DNA of 8,241 bases from an uncultured Terriglobus sp. Its GTDB lineage: Bacteria > Acidobacteriota > Terriglobia > Terriglobales > Acidobacteriaceae. This document shows, one piece after another, positions 1 to 6,043 of the stretch. The first letter of the stretch is position 1, and each line of letters begins with the position of its first letter. Made by a program: the position numbers and the translations under genes. The notes below the pieces were generated by a model that was not told where the DNA came from, made no database searches, and was given only the letters and a program-made list of their open reading frames with translations. Location of the stretch: assembly GCA_937871605.1 (NCBI GenBank), contig CALMRM010000297.1, positions 1-8,241 of the forward strand. The letters are read 5' to 3'.

Positions 1-99
1 CTGCCAGACGGGGAGCCGGATGCTGTGGTTGTGCCCGTGCTGCCAGACGGAGAGCCGGATGCTGTGGTCGTGCCCGTGCTGCCGGACGACGGGGACGAC
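1..99. repeat. 39-bp tandem repeat, two full copies plus a degenerate third
   Basis: Positions 1-39 and 40-78 are copies of one 39-bp unit differing at two bases (units' positions 12 and 30). A third, degenerate start of the unit follows from 79 (CTGCCGGACGACGGGGACGAC region). The period is a multiple of three, so expansion or contraction keeps the reading frame. More copies probably lie to the left of the window. Confidence 0.9.
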
Positions 100-222
100 A
101 AATCGACGGACCTCATCTGTACACCGCAACCCACAGAGGCGCAAGTAGCACACGAGAAAAGGAAGGGCAAAATGTATCGTTTGGAATCTTGGCAGCTAAA
201 CGACCGAGCCATCAGAGCTTGA
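1..222 (+). CDS. C-terminal end of a repeat-containing hypothetical protein (partial, cut by the left edge)
   Basis: An open frame enters from the left edge and ends at TGA 220-222, giving 73 visible residues. It begins with two copies of a 13-residue unit (LPDGEPDAVVVPV) and part of a third, then an acidic stretch (DDGDD) and a mostly polar, basic-tinged tail. The two full repeats differ at two bases only, both in third codon positions (Gly GGG/GGA, Val GTT/GTC), which favours real coding. However, one minus-strand frame across the repeat is also open and reads as a Ser/Gly/Thr-rich linker; the same two changes are silent there too, so direction is not settled. I do not recognise the family. 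The start lies outside the window; the internal ATGs belong to the repeat and are unlikely starts. Confidence 0.4.
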   Translation: MPDGEPDAVVVPVLPDGEPDAVVVPVLPDDGDDKSTDLICTPQPTEAQVAHEKRKGKMYRLESWQLNDRAIRA

Positions 223-822
223 CCTCTGACTCCTTATCGGGCACTTAAACGATGTCTTTACACAATCTGGAGGGCTGCCGGGAGCACCAAAGCGTCGAGC
301 TCCGGCACTTTCTAATGTGCATCAGCTCCGAGAGCGATCTGTCAACAGGTTGGGTCGGTCCTCTAAGAGTCTGAGTTGATCTCAAGCTAAACGCGCGCGG
401 ATTCCGCACTGCTTCACAGATCGGAGGTGCTGTGTGAGCATGCCAGGACTCCGCTGCACACCTAATTCAGGAGCCTGTGAATCGCCTGCTTGCCTGCACC
501 AGCATGGCTGTCAGAGGAATTCCTTTGGAGTGAACATAGATCCAGAGATGGATCTGGTGTTTAAACGATGGATGGGCGAAGCGTGGAGACAAGCCACGTA
601 AATGTCTATGTCACACTTCCAGGCCCAGAGGGATCAGGTTTAGTTCTACCCTGCTGAAAATATCTTTCACGGCTTCACCGCTAACTCTTTGTCAATCCAC
701 CACTTAAAGAAGTAGTTTCAATTTGATTCCATTCGCTGCAGGTTTCTCCGCCGGTCTAATTGCCCGAGCTCTGGTGCATCTAGCATTCGCCAAGCACCAC
801 CAGATAGATCCATGGAGAGATT
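223..822. other. About 600 bp without a recognisable gene
   Basis: No frame gives a convincing protein here. Short open frames such as the one at 723-965 look like chance. I saw a short interrupted inverted repeat (AGATCC at 538-543, GGATCT at 550-555) and no T-rich terminator hairpin, tRNA or insertion-sequence end. The region may hold degraded coding sequence that cannot be recognised by eye. Confidence 0.6.
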
Positions 823-1026
823 ATGAACATTCGCTTAAGCTGCACGCTTGCTTTATGCCTGCCTTTTTCGATGTATGCACACGGCCAAGAACTGATTGTG
901 AAAGGCCCGAGCGCTCGTGCGGCCAGCACCACATCTGGGTGCGCCCCGCGCCCCAGAACGCATGAGGTTGAGCCCGATGACACAGAAAGCATCATCTCTG
1001 ACTACCTTCCCGAAAGAGGGCTATAG
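823..1026 (+). CDS. Candidate small secreted peptide (67 residues)
   Basis: The ORF starts at ATG 823 with a Shine-Dalgarno-like GGAGAGA at 814-820 (GGAG 5 nt before the start). Its first 22 residues look like a Sec signal peptide: a short basic N-terminus (MNIR), a hydrophobic core (LALCLPF) and a cleavage-like A-H-G before Gln22. The mature peptide would have about 46 residues, polar, with one Cys, a basic-proline patch (APRPR) and an acidic C-terminal part (EPDDTE). I recognise no family. For: the ribosome site and signal peptide agree. Against: it is short, isolated and overlapped by open frames on both strands. An opposite-strand ORF at 780-995 has no comparable start signals and was not chosen. 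Confidence 0.42.
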   Translation: MNIRLSCTLALCLPFSMYAHGQELIVKGPSARAASTTSGCAPRPRTHEVEPDDTESIISDYLPERGL

Positions 1027-1217
1027 CTAGTCAACCAGCAGTATTCGTGGCCTAAGCAGACGTGACACTCGCCGAGGCTGGCGGTGGAGCCGGCCTCGCT
1101 TCATTCCCACTTTGGCACCCTTGGAGGGTCTCCTGTCCTTGGAGGAAGTAAAGCGCTCACGATTAAGTTCTAATCTGAGACCAACTAACGAGCATTCAAC
1201 TACGCCTCGGAAGGTCT

Positions 1218-1982
1218 ATGACTATCTTTGCCATCGAATACGTGTTGTGGGGAACCGGGCTCCTGTGCTACGGCGCTCTTGCGCTGACGATGTACCGGCG
1301 GGAACTCTATCAGCGCTCGCCGGTGTTTGCTGCCTGGATATCCGAGATGTTCATGTCTGCACTGGTGCTTATTCCCATTAGCCGGTGCGGGTCATACCAA
1401 ACGTACACACTCTTCTATTGGTTGCTCACCTTTCTCGAGTTGTGCCTCCAGTTGGGCACTGCAATAGAATTTTCTTCGCAAGCTTTGCGAGATCGCGGTC
1501 TTTGGCTGAATGGAGCCAAGCGGTATCTTACTGTCGGCTTTACTTGCGCCGCTATACTCTCATGCTGCTTGACCATTCTTTCTAACCCAGCGGCAGCTGA
1601 AGGTTTAGATGCCTTCTACGTTCGAGTCAAGTTGTTAACATCCCTGCTCACTGTATTTGTTACAGTCATCACTCTAACGTGTTCTGAACGGCATGGCAGT
1701 GTGTGGCCAAGAACAGAACTATCGTCTTTTTTCGGTTTCACTGTCTTTGCGTGCGCTTCCGCAATCACGGACACTCTCCACATCTGGTGGAGAACAGAAA
1801 CTACCTTCTTGAGCTTGGAAGTCTTTCGCATGGTGGTAAGCCAAGCTGTGCTGGTTTTCTGGTTGGTTCTACATACTCGAGCGTCCCGACGACTTTCCGA
1901 ACCAGAACAACAAAACCTGCGCCAACTTAAGGATGCGTATAAGCTGGCCCAGCGGAGCTACACGAGAGATCATGTATGCTAG
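1218..1982 (+). CDS. Seven-helix integral membrane protein, function unknown
   Basis: This 254-residue protein has seven hydrophobic segments, near residues 4-24, 37-55, 62-84, 104-123, 135-154, 167-187 and 198-219, followed by a charged cytoplasmic-looking tail of about 35 residues rich in Arg, Gln and Lys. A basic loop (YRREL-YQR, residues 26-33) after helix 1 sets the inside by the positive-inside rule, consistent with an outside N-terminus and inside C-terminus. No enzymatic motif is visible. The architecture resembles uncharacterised seven-helix proteins of about 220-250 residues that I associate with Acidobacteriota, an impression rather than an alignment. A GGAAGG motif lies 3 nt before the ATG, a short spacing. 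Its end overlaps the next gene by 7 nt, implying co-transcription and perhaps coupled translation. Confidence 0.8.
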   Translation: MTIFAIEYVLWGTGLLCYGALALTMYRRELYQRSPVFAAWISEMFMSALVLIPISRCGSYQTYTLFYWLLTFLELCLQLGTAIEFSSQALRDRGLWLNGAKRYLTVGFTCAAILSCCLTILSNPAAAEGLDAFYVRVKLLTSLLTVFVTVITLTCSERHGSVWPRTELSSFFGFTVFACASAITDTLHIWWRTETTFLSLEVFRMVVSQAVLVFWLVLHTRASRRLSEPEQQNLRQLKDAYKLAQRSYTRDHVC

Positions 1983-2530
1983 ATTTCCTTCTCGCGATCG
2001 CTGTTGTTACGTTGGTGACCACCTACATGGGCTGGCAGATCTATCAAGCTCGTCACCTTTCTAAAATCTCCTGCGCGGCCATGGTCGACCAGATGCGCTA
2101 CATCAACTATTCAGAAGTGTGCTTCGTGGCTGGCCGGGTCAGCAACGATCTTACGCCACAGGTGTTAATCGACCACCTGGGGGGACTCGAAGGTCTTGAC
2201 CGGTTACGTTTTAACGCGGGAATAATGATAAAGACCGCCAAGTATCTTGCCTTGATTGACCCTGAAGGTAAGGCCATAGCCAAGCAGATGAGGCAGGATG
2301 CCATGGAGGTCCGTAAAATTACGCTGCTGGTCGTCTTGCAACATTACCTCAAGCTTGAGCGAATCGGTCTTTCCACCTCGATGCAACAGCTTTCGAAACT
2401 CTACATAGCCACGACTGTGAGACATTTAAAGCTTTGTGATCGCCTTGTAAGCGATGTACTGCAGCTTACAAGACTGACTACCAGTATTCATGGAAGCATT
2501 ATAGGCGCAAGCAACAACACTCTTGATTAG
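1976..2530 (+). CDS. Membrane-anchored helical protein, function unknown
   Basis: The 184-residue product starts with one hydrophobic segment (about residues 2-20, ending at Trp20), followed by a long hydrophilic, probably all-helical region. Notable are a G-G-L-E-G-L motif (69-74) leading into R-F-N-A-G (78-82), and a cluster of Leu/Val heptad-like segments at 114-165. With no signal cleavage site it is best read as a single-pass anchor with a cytoplasmic domain. Start ATG 1976 overlaps the upstream gene by 7 nt; a GAGAGA run about 6 nt upstream is a modest ribosome site. Gene order suggests it works with the seven-helix protein, but no named family is recognised and no catalytic residues stand out. 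Confidence 0.72.
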   Translation: MLDFLLAIAVVTLVTTYMGWQIYQARHLSKISCAAMVDQMRYINYSEVCFVAGRVSNDLTPQVLIDHLGGLEGLDRLRFNAGIMIKTAKYLALIDPEGKAIAKQMRQDAMEVRKITLLVVLQHYLKLERIGLSTSMQQLSKLYIATTVRHLKLCDRLVSDVLQLTRLTTSIHGSIIGASNNTLD

Positions 2531-2565
2531 AGCCGCTGAGATTTGTATTGCCGACGTTCTGGGTA

Positions 2566-2581
2566 GGAGCTACAAGCCGTG
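2566..2581 (+). promoter_or_regulatory. Ribosome binding site supporting a GTG start
   Basis: GGAG at 2566-2569 lies 9 nt before GTG 2579-2581. This decides the start of the HipA-like gene: the next in-frame starts would remove residues before the kinase Lys. Confidence 0.6.
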
Positions 2582-3487
2582 TCATTTGACTTTGCAAGCC
2601 TGTCACAAACAACATCGCAGTCAGAAGCCCATATCCGCTTCAGACAAAGGTTGAGCGGATCTACTCGCAGTCTTCTGGTAAGTGATGCTGTGGACGACCT
2701 CTGGGTTCTAAAGTTCGCAAAGCGTGATCAGAGCACAAATCGCCTTGCAAACGAACTCATCGGAGCTCATTTGTGTGATGTACTTCACTTACCAACACCT
2801 GAAGCTAAGGCCTTGCATCTTTCCATTGACTTTCTCGAGCAGCATGAACAATGGTTTGAGAGGGGAACCAAGTCAACCATACCTCGGCCGGGTCTGCAGT
2901 TCGCATCACGTTACCTTCCTCAAGCCAACGACAAGGTGATGGTTCAAGGTCTTCCCAACACTCTGACATCCTGCATTACAAACGTCTCGGATTGTCTGGG
3001 TATCTTCGTGTTTGATGTCTGGGCCATGCACAATGACAGCAGACAGGCTGTATTCGATATAGCCGCTTCTGGCTTAAACGCAACTTTCATTGACAACGGA
3101 GAGATACTTGGCGGAGAACACTGGAGTGTTACAGTGCCCCGCATAGATGCCCACATCGTGCGAAGGGCTATTCTGAATCTTGCTAATCTGACCGAGCAAA
3201 TCAACAGCTGGATCACGCGCCTTGAAGCTGCTCTCCCGTCGGCGTTGACGTTCGCGCTTGAGCAGTTACCACCAACCTGGTACCACGCCAACATTGAGGC
3301 TCTCCGGGGTAAACTGTTCCGAAGTCTCGACGAGCTACCGAGAGCTGTCGTCTCTGCTATCTATACTCTGCACAGACGTGTCCAAGCGGTAAACGCGACT
3401 TCTGACAACACGTCTGGATCGCGATCAATCGGGATGCTCCAACCTGATGGCAACACTCACTTCTACAACCTGACTAGATCAATGTAG
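2579..3487 (+). CDS. HipA-like (HipA_2 type) protein kinase
   Basis: The 302-residue protein fits the single-domain HipA_2 group of kinase-fold proteins, related to the HipA toxin kinase but lacking its N-terminal subdomain. Visible motifs: a beta-strand Lys in WVLKF (Lys45) for ATP binding, a following Glu in ANELIG (Glu59), a hinge-like region near P-G-L-Q-F-A-S-R-Y (104-112), an active-site block FDVWAMHNDSRQAVF (145-159), and a metal-binding D-N-G (172-174) in the place of the DxG motif. The N-D-x-R-Q-A-V-F form differs from the classical N-x-D-R-x-x-N loop and is a variant I recall from acidobacterial HipA_2 proteins. The C-terminal third is helical. It starts 48 bp after the preceding gene and is probably the last gene of the same operon. 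The substrate is unknown. No HipB-like antitoxin or DUF3037 partner is seen beside it. Confidence 0.75.
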   Translation: MSFDFASLSQTTSQSEAHIRFRQRLSGSTRSLLVSDAVDDLWVLKFAKRDQSTNRLANELIGAHLCDVLHLPTPEAKALHLSIDFLEQHEQWFERGTKSTIPRPGLQFASRYLPQANDKVMVQGLPNTLTSCITNVSDCLGIFVFDVWAMHNDSRQAVFDIAASGLNATFIDNGEILGGEHWSVTVPRIDAHIVRRAILNLANLTEQINSWITRLEAALPSALTFALEQLPPTWYHANIEALRGKLFRSLDELPRAVVSAIYTLHRRVQAVNATSDNTSGSRSIGMLQPDGNTHFYNLTRSM

Positions 3488-3856
3488 CTGAGCTGCGCGG
3501 GAAAATGTCGGCGTTACAAGCCGTGAACGTGCGGGTGGAGACGGTCTGCCAGCTCGTCGATTGCCAAAGACATACGAGAGCTCATATCGACCGGATCTTC
3601 TCCTTACCCGCAATTACTCGTATTCGTCTTCGAACCGAGGCGGTGCGTGATGTGGGAGAGGCCAGCCCCATAGACCTCTTCCAAAAAGCTGTGGGAAGCG
3701 GGACAGCTTCACCGTTTTGGGCTTTCCATGGCTTCGCCATCTCCACGGCCTTGCTTTGGCTCTGAGTTGAACTAATCCCCGGATCGCAGAATTTCCAGAC
3801 CCAGGCGGGTGTCAGCCTCAATCCACCTTCGCTTCCGTTCCTTGGAGCAGCTCCGA
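3488..3856. other. About 370 bp without a convincing gene
   Basis: A plus-strand frame at 3505-3765 (86 codons) starts at an ATG with only a weak GGGA upstream. It has an unlikely composition, ending in a hydrophobic W-A-F-H-G-F stretch. A longer minus-strand frame crosses the same bases (3582-3980) but overlaps a better candidate. I rate both as chance. No terminator hairpin with a T-run was found after the kinase gene. Confidence 0.5.
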
Positions 3857-4108
3857 TCAAAGCGCAGTTCCCGTAGCCTCGTCTCCGGTTCCGGTCCCGG
3901 TTCCGAAGAACGGCAAGGACGACTGTGCCAGCGAGAATGCTTCCTCGAACTTCCCTAGCTCCCGGTTGGCGTCTGTCCATCTGGCTTGCCAGCTTCGGGT
4001 CGCACCGGGGCTGAACGCTTCCTCGCGGAAGCGTGCACCATAACCGGCTTCATACTGCTCTGCCACGTGCACGGGGGCTGCAGCCGTCTCGTTTTCAGCA
4101 TCTGGCAT
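3857..4108 (-). CDS. Small ORF with weak resemblance to ribosome modulation factor
   Basis: The 83-residue reading starts at ATG 4106-4108 (MPDAENETAAAPV), chosen because AGGTGA lies 5 nt upstream; an in-frame ATG at 4154-4156 would give 99 residues but has no ribosome site. The central part, E-Q-Y-E-A-G-Y-G-A-R ... F-S-P-G ... S-W-Q-A-R-W-T-D-A, follows the pattern Y-x-x-G-[YF] ... P ... W-x-x-x-W-x-x-A seen in ribosome modulation factor-like small proteins, in which the tandem aromatic/Trp positions are typical. This likeness is by eye and weak. The C-terminal end carries a low-complexity G-T-G-T-G-T-G run made by a 6-bp repeat (around 3887-3905). It lies downstream of a decayed peptidase gene and may itself be a remnant. 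Confidence 0.38.
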   Translation of the reverse strand: MPDAENETAAAPVHVAEQYEAGYGARFREEAFSPGATRSWQARWTDANRELGKFEEAFSLAQSSLPFFGTGTGTGDEATGTAL

Positions 4109-4152
4109 GGAGATCACCTGGTCGGCCGTGAAGCAAACAGCCACCGCCTTCC

Positions 4153-4245
4153 TCATTCGACTTCGCTTTCGTTTCGCCTATACGGGTGAACATGAACCAG
4201 AGCCGCTGTGTTGTCACCTTTACCGATTCCGACCGTGTAGTCCAT
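4153..4245 (-). CDS. Possible 30-residue ORF overlapping the next small ORF
   Basis: ATG 4245 to TGA 4153 encodes MDYTVGIGKGDNTAALVHVH and ten more residues ending in E-S-E-V-E. Its stop overlaps an in-frame ATG of the following ORF by ATGA, a layout common in coupled genes. There is no ribosome binding site before it, and it shares its frame with the 5' part of the decayed peptidase gene, so it may equally be a chance leftover. No family is recognised. Confidence 0.22.
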   Translation of the reverse strand: MDYTVGIGKGDNTAALVHVHPYRRNESEVE

Positions 4246-4620
4246 CAGGTCGAGGTCTGGGCAAGTACGGTGTACGGAGCCTTCCACTCGTAGAAGCCGC
4301 TGGCCGGATGTGGCAGCGGCGTCGCGCAGGAACGGATCGCGCCAGGTGCGGCTGGTGCTGATCGACTCGGCCTTGGCGTTGAAGGTGGTGTAGCCAGCGA
4401 AGTCCTTGAGCGACTTGGCGAAGTACGGCACCAGACCCCAGCGCATGAATAGCAGTTCGCGCTCGGCACCGTCGCGGCTGTGGCGTACGACAGGCTGGTG
4501 GGTAGTGGGTGCGACGTTGTAGTCGTCGAGCACGTCGGGGATGCCGGGCAGGATCTGACCTGCACGCACCTGCGCGGCGAGTTGCTGCTTGGAACCCTTC
4601 CGGTAGTAGCGTCCGCACAT
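4245..4620 (-). pseudogene. Decayed SOS-response-associated peptidase (SRAP, YedK/HMCES family)
   Basis: SRAP proteins use the Cys exposed after Met removal to form a covalent bond with abasic sites in single-stranded DNA. The start here must be ATG 4618-4620 (MCGRYYRKG), which exposes Cys2; the longer in-frame start at 4647 would bury it. Family blocks follow in order: DDYNVAPTT, the ERELLFMRWGLVPYFAK block, and FNAKAES. After W-R-D-P-F-L-R the frame breaks twice. RRCHI is read one frame over and PASGFYEWK in the third frame, which fits two single-base deletions near 4321-4323 and 4303-4307. After FYEWK at about 4282 the usual second half, with its catalytic His, is missing in every frame; a stop lies at 4245-4247. 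The gene is therefore dead unless these are assembly errors, and even then it is truncated. Confidence 0.85.
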
Positions 4621-4632
4621 GAGGGGGAAGAA

Positions 4633-4660
4633 TGCCGCAGGGTGCAAGCACCCTGCGGCA
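4633..4660. repeat. Perfect stem-loop just upstream of the peptidase start
   Basis: TGCCGCAGGGTG (4633-4644) and CACCCTGCGGCA (4649-4660) are exact inverted copies around CAAG; the outer C and G of that loop can also pair, giving 13 bp around AA. On the minus strand it ends 12 nt before the peptidase ATG, where a ribosome site should be. The 12-nt gap is pyrimidine-rich with no purine Shine-Dalgarno. No T-run follows a G/C stem on the plus strand; on the minus strand TTCTT follows, a poor terminator tail. It could be a terminator, an attenuator-like mRNA hairpin or a protein-binding site. Confidence 0.85.
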
Positions 4661-4741
4661 GGAAGGAGCAGAGGGACTCAGAGCACAGACTTGGAGAACC
4701 CACCTGCGTGTGGCATAGTTTGCCGCGTCGAGGCGCATAAC

Positions 4742-4753
4742 TAGTGGCCACTA
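4742..4753. repeat. 12-bp perfect palindrome
   Basis: TAGTGGCCACTA is its own reverse complement with no spacer. It lies about 120 bp upstream of the decayed peptidase start on the minus strand, close to a second palindrome, which suggests an operator or recombination site in that gene's control region. Confidence 0.6.
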
Positions 4754-4762
4754 CCTCTCCCA

Positions 4763-4781
4763 CATCCGGGATACCCGGATG
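4763..4781. repeat. 8-bp inverted repeat with 3-bp spacer
   Basis: CATCCGGG and CCCGGATG are exact inverted copies around ATA, 9 bp from the neighbouring palindrome. It has no T-run on the plus strand (CAGACAAAAAATGG follows) and is more like a protein-binding site than a terminator. An ATG within it opens a 75-codon plus-strand frame that I do not regard as a gene. Confidence 0.6.
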
Positions 4782-5116
4782 CAGACAAAAAATGGGCCGC
4801 GCTTGCACGCAGCCGATCTTCTCCTAAGTCTGTATTACGTAGCCATTGTGTTCACGACCGTAACGTGGTGTCGATTACTTAGTAGCGCAAAACGCGAAAC
4901 CGACTTCAAATGTCTGTCTGTGGAATGTGGAGCTTCACCTCAGCAAAGTTATGTCTCGGGGCAACGCCAGCGACGCAGGCAGCAGCAGGTCCACAAGGCA
5001 TCCTAAAATTACTGCAACGTGCTCACTTTAACTATGTACCAAAGCCCCTGTGAGTTCTCTGTTGTTTGGTGATCGAAGCAAACGATAGATCTTTAACCGC
5101 GCCCGCTCACGCAAGG

Positions 5117-6043
5117 CTATAAACCTAGGCTGTCGTTGACCGCGACAGCAATCTCCTGCTCGGACCCGAGATACCTCTCAGTCGTTTGAATCGAAGAATG
5201 CCCAAGCAAGAACTTGATCTGTTCTAAATCTCCACCTGCTTTTCGACAGAGCTTCGCACACGTCCTCCGGAGATCGTGAGCGCCGAATCGCTGGATACCA
5301 ATTTCTTTCGCGGCTTGCTCGACAACCGACCACACCGTCCAATCGCTTAGACCTTCACCCTTCGGCTTGCCGGCTTTCGTGACTCTGCGGAGCAACCGGC
5401 CGTCCTCGATACCCGCGGCAGTCATCCAGGTGTTGATTCCCTGCTTGACCCACATCGGTACCGCCACTGTTCGGATTCGCCGGCCTTTGCCGCACAAGTC
5501 GGCTAGAACCCACCGACCCTCACGCAATTGAATTGTCTCAACGTCCAGCAAGGCCAGCTCGGTTCGTCGCAGTGCGCAGCCGACCAGAAGAGCGAGGATC
5601 GCGTAATCGCGTTTCCCTTTCATTGTCGATCGGTCCGGAACCGCCAGCAGGTCTTTCGCCTGTTCCTTCGTCAGCCAATTTCCAAGACGTGTCCCTTGCT
5701 GCCGCACGTTTGGAACATCCGCCATCTGCGCGGCCTCTTCAGCGCCAATGACACCTGCACGTTTTGCTTCAGTGACGAGCTTACGGACTGCTGACATCTT
5801 GACATTGATCGTCGACGGACTCAGGTCTCGGTCGAGCATCGCCGCGCGAAATGCAAGGATGACTGTTCGAGAAACCGACTGGTGCCGCTCCTGACAAAAC
5901 GCGGAGAGCTCGTCCATTGCCAAGGCATAGTTTCGCTTCGAGTTCTCCGAAGTGATAGTGTCCAAGACGATACTGCGAAGTGCATCGAAGCGGCTCGGAA
6001 CAGCCGCAGCTTCCGGAGAATGGCTAATCAGCTCGGCCGTCAC
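5117..6043 (-). CDS. Tyrosine recombinase / phage-type integrase
   Basis: This 308-residue protein cuts and rejoins DNA through a 3'-phosphotyrosine intermediate. The N-terminal core-binding (SAM-like) domain spans about 28-105 (TSENSKRNYA ... TINVKMSAVRKLV). The catalytic domain follows, with the conserved set in place: Arg159 in CALRRTEL, Lys186 in the C-G-K-G-R-R beta-hairpin, His256 and Arg259 in AHDLRR, His282 in LLGHSSIQTTERYL, and nucleophile Tyr291. Length and completeness suggest an active enzyme. The start is GTG 6041-6043, overlapping the stop of the upstream nuclease gene by 4 nt (GTGA), with an AAGGG-like site inside the end of that gene; translation is probably coupled. It could be the integrase of a small island or a XerC-like recombinase of an accessory module; no attachment sites were identified. 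Confidence 0.93.
   Translation of the reverse strand: MTAELISHSPEAAAVPSRFDALRSIVLDTITSENSKRNYALAMDELSAFCQERHQSVSRTVILAFRAAMLDRDLSPSTINVKMSAVRKLVTEAKRAGVIGAEEAAQMADVPNVRQQGTRLGNWLTKEQAKDLLAVPDRSTMKGKRDYAILALLVGCALRRTELALLDVETIQLREGRWVLADLCGKGRRIRTVAVPMWVKQGINTWMTAAGIEDGRLLRRVTKAGKPKGEGLSDWTVWSVVEQAAKEIGIQRFGAHDLRRTCAKLCRKAGGDLEQIKFLLGHSSIQTTERYLGSEQEIAVAVNDSLGL

Larger units (their letters stand above)
4661..5116. other. About 450 bp intergenic region between the decayed peptidase gene and the integrase
   Basis: Apart from the two palindromes at 4742-4781 I see no gene. The plus-strand frame at 4779-5006 has an unnatural composition (Arg/Gln-rich end) and no ribosome site. No tRNA gene or tRNA fragment that could serve as an attachment site was found beside the integrase end, and no clear terminator follows the integrase stop at 5117. 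Confidence 0.5.

Noticed and set aside
1119..1145. 9-bp direct repeat CCTTGGAGG at 1119-1127 and 1137-1145 upstream of the seven-helix protein gene
   Set aside because: It is short and lies too far from the start codon to act as a ribosome site; regulatory meaning cannot be supported.
2571..3525. 11-bp direct repeat TACAAGCCGTG at 2571-2581 and 3515-3525, flanking the kinase gene
   Set aside because: Several matches of this length are expected by chance in a window of this size, and no mobile-element feature accompanies them.
3582..3980. 132-codon minus-strand frame
   Set aside because: It overlaps the better-supported small ORF at 3857-4108 in another frame, is rich in Arg and Ser as shadow frames are, and has no recognisable domain.
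4220..4808. Two long minus-strand frames over the peptidase gene
   Set aside because: They are not separate genes; their short conserved pieces (RRCHI, PASGFYEWK) are the shifted continuation of the broken peptidase gene.
4779..5006. 75-codon plus-strand frame beginning in a palindrome
   Set aside because: It has no ribosome site and an unnatural Arg/Gln-rich end, and its ATG is part of an inverted repeat.
5000..5116. tRNA or attachment-site remnant next to the integrase end
   Set aside because: I found no tRNA-like arm sequences and no direct repeat pair that could mark element ends inside the window.
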